Shown here piece after piece: positions 34,808-45,700 of a stretch of DNA of 64,000 nucleotides. The position numbers were made by a program, and so were the translations under genes. The DNA lies in the NCBI RefSeq assembly GCF_900129545.1, contig NZ_FQWB01000001.1:62001-126000 (forward strand), given 5' to 3'. The stretch is from Flavobacterium fluvii (GTDB lineage: Bacteria > Bacteroidota > Bacteroidia > Flavobacteriales > Flavobacteriaceae). The first letter of the stretch is position 1; each line of letters opens with the position of its first letter. Below the pieces are notes generated by a model. That model had not been told where the DNA came from. It searched no databases and saw only the letters and a list, made by a program, of their open reading frames with translations.

Positions 34808-35977
34808 TTATTCCATAACAGATGCAGCCATTAATACTGCACAATAACCGTGAGGTTGGTTTTTGGAAACATTCGATGGACAATCAACTGGACGAACTGA
34901 AAGGTATTCTTTAATATTATCTTTAATTCCCATTCCTGGACAAAAAGATTTAATTTGAGGCTTTCCATCGCTAAAAATGGCTATATATTTCTTGAACCCT
35001 TCCCAGCCATTTTCTATAACCATAGCATAAGATTCATCCAACCATTTGTTATTCAATCCTTTTTTTAAAGCATAAATTATCATTCCCGACCCGCTGGTTT
35101 CGGTATAATTATCTGCTAATTCCTTGTGATTGATTAATTGACACCATAGTGCCTCTTTATTTTGAGTGTTTTTGATACCTATGGCTAGTTGTTGGTATAA
35201 ATACAATAGTTTTTTATAGTCTTTGTGTGTAGGCGGAAGGAATTCCAACATATCGGCGAGTGCCATCGAAAACCAGCCTGCATTTCTGCTCCAAACCTCG
35301 GTTGCAGTTCCAGTTATTGGACTTGCCCATGATTTCTTTTTCTTATAATCCCAACCGTGATAAGGCAAATGCGTTTCTATGTTAAACATTCGCGAAGCCG
35401 CCAAGAAAGTTTGAAACAATGCCGAGTCAACACTTTCAGTATCTCCAAATTTAATTCCGTATTTTAAAAGAAATGGATTCGCCATATATACGCCATCAAT
35501 CGTCATCACATCTTCATAATGATCATTGTTCTTATGCCAATAACCTCCATCAGGAGTTTTACTAAACTTTGTTGGAACTGCAGTAGTCCCCAACAAATAA
35601 TTTCTCATGTTGGTTGCGGCAATTTTGTATTTCTCTTCTTTAGTGGTTTCATACAAAAACAAACACAACAACCCCGGATGAATACCGTCGAGTTCTGTTT
35701 TCAAGCCTTTGACATTCCCTTTTTCATCCACATAAGAATCTACAAAATCTTTTATGTATTTAACATATCCAGGATTTTTGGTCTTTCCGTATATTTTCTC
35801 CATTCCGTGAAGAATAATACTATTGGCATGATCCCAACCATTATTATTAAAAGCGTTTATTGTAGGCTGATACCTTGAGATAATTGCATCAGAAAATTGA
35901 ATTCCGAAATTGGTAATTTGTGCTTTGCCCAATAAAGGCAATACTATTAGAAATACAATTAAAAAAAATTTACGCAT
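34808..35977 (-). CDS. Glycoside hydrolase family 105/88 (unsaturated glucuronyl/rhamnogalacturonyl hydrolase)
   Basis: This 389-residue protein has a signal peptide (FLIVFLIVLPLLGKAQ) and an (alpha/alpha)6-barrel. The family segments include MTIDGVYMANPFLL (catalytic Asp), HGWDYK and WSRNAGWFSMALADMLE. Members hydrate the 4,5-double bond in oligosaccharides left by polysaccharide lyases. It is the last gene of a tight leftward array 15 bp after remB. No other polysaccharide-degrading genes are nearby, which is unusual for this enzyme type. Confidence 0.88.
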   Translation of the reverse strand: MRKFFLIVFLIVLPLLGKAQITNFGIQFSDAIISRYQPTINAFNNNGWDHANSIILHGMEKIYGKTKNPGYVKYIKDFVDSYVDEKGNVKGLKTELDGIHPGLLCLFLYETTKEEKYKIAATNMRNYLLGTTAVPTKFSKTPDGGYWHKNNDHYEDVMTIDGVYMANPFLLKYGIKFGDTESVDSALFQTFLAASRMFNIETHLPYHGWDYKKKKSWASPITGTATEVWSRNAGWFSMALADMLEFLPPTHKDYKKLLYLYQQLAIGIKNTQNKEALWCQLINHKELADNYTETSGSGMIIYALKKGLNNKWLDESYAMVIENGWEGFKKYIAIFSDGKPQIKSFCPGMGIKDNIKEYLSVRPVDCPSNVSKNQPHGYCAVLMAASVME

Positions 35978-35992
35978 AGAGTTGTCTACAAA

Positions 35993-38125
35993 TTAATAAT
36001 CAAAATACCAATTAAACACATCCGAACGAATTCCCAAAGAAAACCAAGCTGTACTTTCCTTGATGGCTGTGGTGGTGTCTTTTGAAGGATCAAAATTCCT
36101 GTAAATAAAACTGCCAAAGAGTTTCAAGTTCGTCATTGGATTAACCAAATAACCTGCTTGCAAATCCGTGATGAAAACATTGGTTTTGTTTCCCTGTCCT
36201 ACTTTCACGCCCGTGTCGGCATAACGCTCAACATCATAATCCCTGTAAATGTTGCCACCATAATTAGATTTGGCTCCTGAACTGGCAAAGTCAAAACCGC
36301 GAACTCCATACGTAATTTTGGCATCGGCAAAAAGTCTGCCTTTGTGGTAACGACCAATGGCAACGATTTCCTGGAAATTTGCACCCCATTGATGCCCCAT
36401 GCTTTGATTGGCGTGTGCAAAATTGGTAAGCGGATCGCTATGCGAATACACATAAGGACGCACGTGATTGTATTCCAACTGCAACAACAAATCATCTACG
36501 TGAAAAGCATTGAAATATTTCACGCCCAACTGATAGGCAAATTTATTTTTCCAGCTATTGTCTCCTCCTTTTATTGCATCGGTAGAAAATTCGTCAATCA
36601 GCAATTGCCCATAAAGATTCACCTGATTGTTCCATTTGTATTTGAAAGTCAAGCCCAAAAGTGCATTTCCTGTTCTTCCCGAAGCGGCAAACTCGACGGC
36701 TCGATAAAAAATAATGGGATTCACGAAATACATGTCAAACCCTCTATTGTTGGTGTCAGACCAAACTACCGATTCAAAAAGACCCAAATTCAATCGATTC
36801 GAAATATTCCAGCTCAAATAATGGTTTGCCATGAACTTTGTGGCATAGGTTTTATCCACAGTGACCTCTGGACGCACGTCTTTGAGCCACATATAAGTAT
36901 TGGTGTATTTTATTTTCCAAAAATTGGTGTTTATTTTAAAATACGGATAAGGACTTGTTCCGTCGCTCCCCAATATGGAACGGTATCCATCTCCAATGAA
37001 ATTTCTGCCATAACCCAATTGGAAATCGATAAATTTTGCAGGAGCAAATGTGATGTCGGCTTCCGCCAACGGAAAATCGTAGGCATCGGTCTTGAAATCT
37101 TTGGCTATTCCAATTCCGGGAATAATGGCAGGATTGCCACCAGCCGGTTTTATCAATTCGGCATAACGATTGTAATAATCGGCAAATCGTCCTTGACTTT
37201 CAAAAATGGTAGTCGTGAAATTTACTTGCGAACCCAATCCTCCACTAAAATTGATTCCACGCGTATTTACAAATGTATTGACTTGATTCTTTCCTGAAGC
37301 AGTTCCCACTTGTAAATCGACTATCGGATTAAAAACAAACCAATAATCCTCGCCTTGTATTTCGACCAAGTTTTCATTCCATAATTTTCGTCCCCACCAG
37401 CCGGATTTGTTTTTTTTGATCTTTTCATTTTCTGCCACGAAATCATAATATTTGGCAACTTCTGCATAAGTATATGGTTTCGAGCCCGTGTGGTTATTGC
37501 TGCCAACCTGATTCATCGAAGCATCAAAATGCGCATAATAGCTGTGAGAAAAAGGAATGTTCAAATGACTCCTGAACTGTGGATTGTCGAATTTAGTATA
37601 GGGAATGCTGTCCAATTCCGTTAATTTCTTGGTAGGAGCATTTTTAGCTTCTACAGCTGCTGTCGCAGCAGCGGCTTCGGCGGCTTGTTGCTCGCTACTT
37701 TTTAATGGTATCGCAATATTGATGTTGTATTGGGAAAAAGCGGGATTCCCATTGTAGGTTGATGGTTTTATTTTGGGAAACTTGGCAAAAACTCTTTTGG
37801 CTTCCTGAATCAATGAATTATCGACGGCATTCACGTAAATCACTTTAAAAACTCCTTTTTCGTCCACTTCAAAAAGCACCTTGACTTTTCCTTGAAAATT
37901 ATTTTGAACCAAATTCTCGGGAACAACAAAATTTTGAAAAACAAAATCCTGCACTTCATTGTAGAAACATTTCTCCAAGGCTACGGCTTCCATGTTTTCA
38001 CAATTTGGAAAGACAGGAAATCGCGCAGGAGAACTTACGTTTGTTTTGGGAGTAGTATTTACATTTTGTGCAAAAGCAACAAAAGCACAAAAAGATAAAA
38101 GCAATGTCAGTAATCCTTTTTTCAT
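35993..38125 (-). CDS. remB: Gliding motility protein RemB
   Basis: This 710-residue protein has a signal peptide (LLTLLLSFCAFVAFAQ). An N-terminal TonB-C-like domain follows (about 35-145: FPVFPNCENMEAVALEKCFYNEV, GKVKVLFEVDEKGVFK). An Ala/Glu-rich linker then leads to a large beta-rich region with alternating aromatic strands, consistent with an outer-membrane barrel. It matches RemB of Flavobacterium johnsoniae, needed for efficient gliding on some surfaces. Its position a few genes from sprA is the same arrangement I recall there. Confidence 0.85.
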   Translation of the reverse strand: MKKGLLTLLLSFCAFVAFAQNVNTTPKTNVSSPARFPVFPNCENMEAVALEKCFYNEVQDFVFQNFVVPENLVQNNFQGKVKVLFEVDEKGVFKVIYVNAVDNSLIQEAKRVFAKFPKIKPSTYNGNPAFSQYNINIAIPLKSSEQQAAEAAAATAAVEAKNAPTKKLTELDSIPYTKFDNPQFRSHLNIPFSHSYYAHFDASMNQVGSNNHTGSKPYTYAEVAKYYDFVAENEKIKKNKSGWWGRKLWNENLVEIQGEDYWFVFNPIVDLQVGTASGKNQVNTFVNTRGINFSGGLGSQVNFTTTIFESQGRFADYYNRYAELIKPAGGNPAIIPGIGIAKDFKTDAYDFPLAEADITFAPAKFIDFQLGYGRNFIGDGYRSILGSDGTSPYPYFKINTNFWKIKYTNTYMWLKDVRPEVTVDKTYATKFMANHYLSWNISNRLNLGLFESVVWSDTNNRGFDMYFVNPIIFYRAVEFAASGRTGNALLGLTFKYKWNNQVNLYGQLLIDEFSTDAIKGGDNSWKNKFAYQLGVKYFNAFHVDDLLLQLEYNHVRPYVYSHSDPLTNFAHANQSMGHQWGANFQEIVAIGRYHKGRLFADAKITYGVRGFDFASSGAKSNYGGNIYRDYDVERYADTGVKVGQGNKTNVFITDLQAGYLVNPMTNLKLFGSFIYRNFDPSKDTTTAIKESTAWFSLGIRSDVFNWYFDY

Positions 38126-38139
38126 ATTGGGTTTAGTTT

Positions 38140-38883
38140 TTAATACTCGCCTTGTGCTTTTTGTCCATTTGCAATGGCACTCGCACCCGAAGTACCAATT
38201 CGTTTAACGCCAAGCCGAATCATTTCGACTGCTTCCTCATAAGTTCTCACTCCACCGGCTGCTTTTACTGGAAGTGGCGAGGCATTTTCGAGCATCAATA
38301 GTATAGTTGGAACTGTCGCTCCGTTAGGAAGGTTGTTATCTGTTTTATAAAATCCTGTTGAAGACTTTACAAAAACAGACGAATAATTTTCTTCCTTGAA
38401 ATTAGTGATAACAATATTTTTTATCAAAGCAGACAACTGGATAATTTGCTTATCCGAAAGTGCTGCCACTTCGATAATCCATTTTACGACTTTGTTGTGG
38501 AACAAGCCCAGTTTGGTACATTTCAAGATTTCTTCTTTTACCAAATCTACATTTCCTTCTTTGAATGCTTCGTAATTGCATACAAAATCCAAGTCGTCGG
38601 CACCGTCTTCTATGGCTTGAGTCGCTTCGGCGAGTTTGGCTTCCAAACCCGATTTCCCTTCCGGAAAATCAATCACTGTTCCTATATGCACGGTTGACTT
38701 GGCATCGACAATCATTTTTTTGGCTATGGAAACTATGTCGGGACGAATCATGATGAGCTTGAAGTTCTCGTCAATGGCTTCCTGAATAAATCCTTTGGCA
38801 ATTAGAATATTTTCGGCTTGACTAAGCCCGTTTTGCGCTGGTGTTTTTAAATAGGTCGAATCTAAATATTGCTTGATATTCAT
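38140..38883 (-). CDS. deoC: Deoxyribose-phosphate aldolase
   Basis: This 247-residue class I aldolase splits 2-deoxyribose 5-phosphate into glyceraldehyde 3-phosphate and acetaldehyde. The Schiff-base lysine lies in VFVKSSTGF, with the family segment VKAAGGVRTYEEA near the C-terminus. It begins with the typical MNIKQYLDSTYLKTP. It lies 14 bp upstream of remB and 32 bp downstream of vanZ. Confidence 0.96.
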   Translation of the reverse strand: MNIKQYLDSTYLKTPAQNGLSQAENILIAKGFIQEAIDENFKLIMIRPDIVSIAKKMIVDAKSTVHIGTVIDFPEGKSGLEAKLAEATQAIEDGADDLDFVCNYEAFKEGNVDLVKEEILKCTKLGLFHNKVVKWIIEVAALSDKQIIQLSALIKNIVITNFKEENYSSVFVKSSTGFYKTDNNLPNGATVPTILLMLENASPLPVKAAGGVRTYEEAVEMIRLGVKRIGTSGASAIANGQKAQGEY

Positions 38884-38915
38884 CTGTTTAATTATAAAAA
38901 CATTTATTTAATCAA

Positions 38916-39302
38916 TTAAATTCTATCCATCACCCCTTTGTACGTATCCAAGGAGACGATTGCAATAACCGCCAAAGCCGCCCCGGATAGATTTGCCAAT
39001 TCATCAATAACATCGGCACTTCTTGTAGTCGTGAAAAATTTCTGCATCAACTCTATTGCCACTCCGAAAAAAAACGAAAACACGAAAGAAATCACCAAGG
39101 GTCTAAAGATGTTCGACGTGTCTAATTTCTTTTTAAAAAACAAAAACCAAAGCAATGTAAACACAAAATGAAAAACGGCATGAACTGCTTTATCCACATA
39201 CGGCACATTAATCGTCGGAATGTCATTTGATTTGATTAAACAAAAAAACAAGATTACTCCAGACCAAAATAAAGCCGCCAATAAAAAAAAAAGTTTACGC
39301 AC
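38916..39302 (-). CDS. VanZ family membrane protein
   Basis: This 128-residue protein has four membrane helices, with [19 protein letters not shown] and EDxxAN-like [18 protein letters not shown]. The latter resembles the VanZ motif that includes a conserved DxxxN before the last helix. VanZ-like proteins have been linked to glycopeptide tolerance, but most chromosomal copies are uncharacterised. Its start overlaps the gcvH stop by 8 bp. Confidence 0.88.
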   Translation of the reverse strand: MRKLFFLLAALFWSGVILFFCLIKSNDIPTINVPYVDKAVHAVFHFVFTLLWFLFFKKKLDTSNIFRPLVISFVFSFFFGVAIELMQKFFTTTRSADVIDELANLSGAALAVIAIVSLDTYKGVMDRI

Positions 39303-39675
39303 CTATTAATTCCTTGTATGCTTCACTCGAAAGCAAAGAATTTATTTCGTCTAAATTAGCGATTTTCACTTTTATCATCCAGCCCGCTCCATAAGGATCC
39401 GAGTTTACGCTTTCTGGCGAACTTTCCAAATCATCATTGAAGGCAATAATTTCTCCAGATAATGGAAGAAACAAATCCGAAACTGTTTTTACGGCTTCAA
39501 CGGTTCCAAAAACTTCGTCTTTTTCCAAGGTTTGGTCTAAAGTTTCCACTTCAACATATACAATGTCTCCTAATTCCTTTTGTGCAAAATGTGTAATTCC
39601 CACAGTGGCAATATCGCCTTCAATGCTAACCCATTCGTGATCTTTTGTGTACTTTAAATTTGCTGGTATGTTCAT
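39295..39675 (-). CDS. gcvH: Glycine cleavage system H protein
   Basis: This 126-residue lipoyl carrier shuttles the aminomethyl group between the P and T proteins of glycine cleavage. The lipoylated lysine lies in [17 protein letters not shown], and the N-terminus [16 protein letters not shown] is typical. The other gcv genes are not in the window. A TAnnTTTG box lies 58 bp upstream. Confidence 0.97.
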   Translation of the reverse strand: MNIPANLKYTKDHEWVSIEGDIATVGITHFAQKELGDIVYVEVETLDQTLEKDEVFGTVEAVKTVSDLFLPLSGEIIAFNDDLESSPESVNSDPYGAGWMIKVKIANLDEINSLLSSEAYKELIGA

Positions 39676-39732
39676 TTTAATTAAGATTAAGCCCCAAAAA
39701 CATGGGACAGATTTTAGATTTTAATTTTTTTT

Positions 39733-39740
39733 CAAAAGTA
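39733..39740 (-). promoter_or_regulatory. -7 box upstream of gcvH
   Basis: TACTTTTG on the minus strand fits TAnnTTTG within the 108-bp sprA-gcvH gap. No TTG is found at the normal distance, so this internal promoter is tentative. Confidence 0.35.
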
Positions 39741-39783
39741 TTATTTCCAATTCTATTATTGCACTGATTAGGATAAAATTTCA

Positions 39784-42700
39784 TTAATTTCCAAAATTAT
39801 ATCGGAGCGTGAATCCTGAACGAACATTTGTCAAAGGGAAAGAAGTTGAAATCACCGCTTTAGAAAATGCGTGGTCATAATAGAAAATAGCCGTCAGGTT
39901 TTTGCTGAAAGAATAATCTGCAGTCAATTTCAACGACCAAACATTTTGTCCTCCGGCCAATTGATTGTTGTCATAATCCAAATAACGCACAATGGTCTTA
40001 TTGTTTCTGTAGGACATATCCGCTTTTATGATAATGTCGCTTTTTATGATTCCTGTAGGATTGTCGGCCAATCTTGACGAAAATATGACATCTTTGATTC
40101 GATATCCCATCCCCACAACATATTCAATTCCTTTTACTTCGGTCAATAAATTGTTGTCGAAACTCATGGACAATGCTCGATCTTTCTTCACTTCGGTTAG
40201 TATCTTCAACGAATTCATCAATTCAAAATCCATTCGAATAAGCGGGTTAAATTGCTCCACCAAATTGACGTTAGACATAATGGTTTTATTGAAAAAATTA
40301 CCGCTTGCATCCACTCCAGCTGGCGTTTTATCGTATTCAAAATTCGATCTAAAAGCATTGACGGTATAAGATGCCCTGTAATTTTGCTGTAAAGAAAAAC
40401 GTTTGAAATTCTTTTTGAAAAAAGCATAACGCATCAATCCATTGTACTTTATAGCCCAATTGGGTACTGGAAAACTTTTAAAAATTCCAAGTGAAACATC
40501 TGAGGCATTACCACCGGAATAAGCTGCCAAAAAGGCCGGCAACAATACTGCCTGGTTATTTTTTCCGTATCCTTTCGGAAATCCATCTGAATCAGTAATA
40601 GTTGGATCATAAGATGGATCATGTTTTTGGCGCTCAATTGCCAATCGATTAGCAACCTCAAGTCTATTTCCCCTGAAATCATCAAATGCCGCCGATATGT
40701 TTTCATCACTGGTAGAAAATGAGGTTTTGATCAAGATGGTAGAAATCGAGAAAAGACCATAACTATACGGCGATCTCGCATTGTACTCCCCATTAGTAAC
40801 ATCGTATTGTTCCGAAAAATTCTCGGAATACGCTCTATCCAGAGTCAAATCAATTTTCAAATCCGGGAACAAATCGACATTTGCCGTAGTTTTGAATACT
40901 TCATTCTCCACTTGGGAATAACTTTGGTTAAAATCGGGATAGCTTGTCAACCAACCGTTTTTAGCCGCTTCATATCTCACGTCATCTTGGCTTCCAAAAG
41001 TGAATCCAAGAGAAGGTCTTGACGAACCAAAGAAACCTATACCCGGCGTATATCCCGGCAAAACGGTACCGCTATTTTTAACATAACTGGTTTGTATGTT
41101 TTTTACGCTGGTCAAAACTCCGATCAACCCATTCATGAAATTGTTTTGTTTTGGAACCAACAAATTGGTATTGGCCACTTTTTCTCCTGGTTTAGGGGCA
41201 ACTGCTTTTGGATTTGCTTTTAATGCTGATTTTTTTGTCAACCCAATATACTTGTAAAAAGTATCCATGGTAAAAGTGGCGTTCAAATTATGGGAACTCG
41301 CATTTTGAATCGTGTTACCTAAATTATAGTCCACTCCTCCAATGTTTATTTCGGATAATGCCACCGAAGCTCTTTGCCAGCTATAGTCGCCGGTATAAGA
41401 ATAATTGGCTTTTATGAAACTAAATACCGGAATTTTATCAATTGGAATCTGATAATTCAACACTAATTGTTGCATGTGCTGGTTGGCATCTCCCATATCC
41501 CAATAGCTGTCCCAAATCGTAAAATCATCTATGGGCTCGTTGTTCTCGTTCATATAGTTTTTCACAATATTATTGGAGGAAGCCGTATAGTTTAACTTCA
41601 AATTTTTTGTCAAATTAAAATTAAACCCATATTGGTAATTAAAGGCAAAATTTCTTCTGTACATTGGATCAATGCCTATTCCTTCCACATCTACTTGTCG
41701 AAATTGTTGGCGATTGTATTGTCTAATAATATTGGTATTGAAATTGATGTTCGACGGCAAATAATTAAAGTTGAAATCGCTCAGCAACTTCCAATAATTA
41801 CTTTTTTTCAAGAATTCTGTTTTCTTCAACGGTTCAATGGACTTGGGTTGAAAGCTGTAAGCATAGTCAATTCCCGTGTTGGCTTGTTGATCTACATAAT
41901 CCTCTATTTCAAAATCGTGGCGCTCCACCTCATTGTAGGATTGCGAAAAAGTAAAATTTTCAGGATCGTAAACGTGTTGTTTTTGTTTCTCGCCTCTTTC
42001 TTTTCTTACCCCAATAAAGTTGATGCTTTTTCTTTTGGTATAATCCACCGCCCTGTTGTTGATATTATCTCTTTCGGCAGCATCGGCGGTGTTGTCCAAT
42101 AGCTGTTTCAATTTGATGTCTTGATTAAATGGATCGTATTCAGGAGTAATGGTTTCTTCTCCAATGGCATAGTTAAACGGCAAAGTGATTTTCCATTTTG
42201 GCGGCAATAATTTACCCAAACTTAAATTGGTGACAATGTTGTATTGCTTGACATCCTCACGACTTCTTTCATTTGGCCCTTCTTCCAATGCGCCAAAACC
42301 TATGGTACTGGTTCTTCCTGTTGCTGAAACAGTGGCAAAATCGGCCAGATTTGAATCTACATTCACTACGGCAGCCATACCTCTACTGTTGTCCATATCG
42401 GCCACGCGAAGTTCATTGAACCAAACTTCTCCTTTTATAGCTTGGTGGGTCTCGTTACTTTTTACCCCCAACATCAAATTTCGAACCAATCCAAAGTTAG
42501 GATTCCCTCTTATACCCAATCTCAATTTAGCATCTCCATCTCCATTAGGAAACACATCAAGATGGTCATCAGGATAATAAATGACTCCATCTGCCAAAGG
42601 CGTTTTTGGAACACCAATCTTCATGGCAGTAAGTAACGCCAGAGAAAGATTCATTTCATTTTCTGCAGGCCAAACCAAATCCGAACTCAAGGAAGTACAA

Positions 42701-45700
42701 TTAGTCCCTGTTGTGGAAGACGGCAATGTAACTTTTAAAGGAATCTCAATTTGGTAAAAATTCTGGGTAAAGTCATTTCCAAAACGAATAAACCCTGTCA
42801 TTTGATCATCGTTAAGAAGCAATTCACCCGGCAAGGATTCAGCGTGAAAAAACATTTTCAAGTTCTTGAACTGTCGCATGTCCACACTCACGTTTTTGAA
42901 AACGGCTCTTGAATCCAGCGGCTCCAATCCATCGCCCGAAACTCTCAAAGACAACGATTGCTCATTTTGATCGATAACCGTATTGTTGTTGTACAATTGT
43001 TCTTGCTCCACTCCTGGAGGGACAACATAATTAATAGGACATCTATCGTTGTTTTCTTGAAGATTTACCGCCAATACATCCAAAGCCGTACCGTCGTCAG
43101 TTACGGTTAAATCAGTTGGATCCAACGAACTTGTATATCTTCTCCAATCTCCTCTCACCAAGTCCAAAGCACCAAAACGAACCGTCACTTCATTGTCAAA
43201 ACCGGTCATGAACATTCTCATAAAACGAATGGATCTAAAATCGGAGATGTTTCCAATGGTGTTTTCTGGCTGCGAAACAGGAATTTTAAACTGTATCCAT
43301 CTCGCATCGGTCATTTGCCCGTTGTCCAATTTTACTTGGGTATTTCTGATATCGGTAATATAATTTTGACCAACATCCATTTTCGGCTTCATCTCAATGC
43401 TGTATTCATAATACGCATTGATGGTGTTCATGGTGTTGTCCTTGTTGATGTCTTCCACATCAGGATTGGTAGTGGCCCCTCTATTAGCATCATTAATATC
43501 TACGGCAGAGTTCCCATCTACACCATTGTAATTTTTATATCGTTCCAAAACTCCTCCCGAAGCATTCAAATAATACCTATAATCATCCCCTGCTGGATCG
43601 GGTTGAGAAGCATAATTGGTATAGATTGCTCCCTCTTTGCCATTAGGCAAACCATCCAATCCAACATCTTGATTGGTTCGATTGGCAGTATTGGTGTCGA
43701 AAGCATAAATCAGGGATTGCGAAGCTGGAACATCCCCCCAAATCGGCCGTGGATTGACCAATATTTGATCTGGCCCAAGTCCATTTTCATATTGTTTTCG
43801 ACCATCTTTCAAAACATCTTCCGACATTTCTCCTAAATTGAAATAAATCTTGCCCGTATTGGTTTCCGGAATCTGACCGGTTCCAACATAAGGATCCAAT
43901 ACCCAAAACTGGATGTATTCAACATTTCCTTGTTCAAAATTGGTTGAATTTAACGAACGCATAATTCCCCCAAAATTATCCTTGGCACTTGTGACACTAT
44001 TCGAATTATTATACGGCCCTCTTTCAGCAGGATAATAAGTCAAGTCCAATGTGTTGACCACTTGCGATTGTCCAGCAGCGATATCGGTCAATGGATACAG
44101 CTCTTCACTAAAAATTCTTCTTGTGGTATTCAACGACAAATCATCAGTTGTAATTCCCGATGGCCTTTGAGTATAAAAAATCGGATCAATGGTGTACCAA
44201 GCCATTTTTGATCTTTTGAAACCATAACTCAAATCATTGGCCGTACCATTAAAATTATATTGGCTTTCGGCATCATTTACCGGTGTTGACGACAAACTCC
44301 AGGCATAAGCGGAACGCATGTCGATAGTGGATTGCGAACCTTCAAAATCATCTACATATATGGTTGATTCCCCACGGAAACTGTTTCCTTTTGGAGCCTC
44401 AGGTTGCAAAAATGCAATCTCTCCCCTAACCGAAACATTGGAAGGCACATCCGTATCGACATTTGGCAATTTATTCACCAATCGAGTCAAAAACGGAACT
44501 TCAGATGAATAATTAGTATTAAATCCAAAAATGTTGTTGTTCACGGATTCCTGTCCAAAACCTGATTTTTGGGTAAAAGGTCTTTCGTTTAATTTCAAGA
44601 AAGTGGCTCCGACCAAAAATTTATCGGAAATATTATGCTCTACATAAACCCCAAAAAAACGTTTGGTTTGTTGTCCAAAAATAGAGTTGTTTTCCAGCGA
44701 CACATTAATTGGCGTGTTCGATGCTTGAAGTGAAGGATCCAGAATTTGTACTCTTCCCAATTGATAATTCACGCTATAATCGATTCCTTCGACCAAAACT
44801 CGTCCTCCAGCCGTAACCACCACCGAACCTCTAGGCACGTTGAAAGCCCCAATAGGAATTCCTTCGCCTCCCGAAGATTTGTATTTACCCCTTAAAAGGA
44901 ATTTATTTTTGTCACTATCTTGTAACGCCCCCGATTGTGTATTGGAATACATGTTTCTGAAAACGTATTTCCTTTGATTTGGATTATAGGTACTGGAATC
45001 TTTGTAATCTTCTCCAGCTCCATTCGATAATTTAGAAAACAACAATTCCCCAAATGGTTCTTTGGTTGTAAATATGATTCGACCGTTTTGAGTATCGATG
45101 GTCATTCCTTGCATAAAATCGAAGAAACCATCACCGCCAGCCTGCGGGTCATTGTTAAAATTCAATTTATCCAAATTGAATACTTTCAACAAAGGAGTTT
45201 CGGCAACTTCATTTCCCGTAGTTGGATTTGGCGGGAATGTACTACCCGATACCGGCGTAATATAATTTATTGGAGAAGGATCGGTGTATAAGATGTTGAA
45301 TCTGAAATTTTCTTGTTTTAACTGATAAGCTCCCGGAATTTGATAAATGTTTTTCATCATCAGGTTCCATACCGGATTTTTGACATTGGTCAAATTGCTT
45401 TTTAGCATTTTCAACACCAAACTTTGCGTTATGATGGCTTGGTCTGCCGGGGTAGTTCCTGAAACAAGAGTTGCATCCACACCGTCATTACCAAATTCCC
45501 CCACTTGATACACTTGGTCTCCAATGGTGTATTGATAGGCTACTGCCAAAACCTCGTCATTGGCCAATCTTTGTTGCAACGAAATATATCCCAATTGAGG
45601 ATGAAAGGTGTATTCGTTTGGGCTTAATTTTCTGGCATTTTCCAACTTGGAATAATCGGCACCTTCATTGATGCTACTCTTAACCTCGGGAGTAAAACCG

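Noticed and set aside
36344..37297. 317-codon ORF antisense to remB
   Set aside because: It is long but opposite a recognised gene with signal peptide and conserved domain. The product is an irregular Ile/Phe/His-rich sequence typical of shadow frames.
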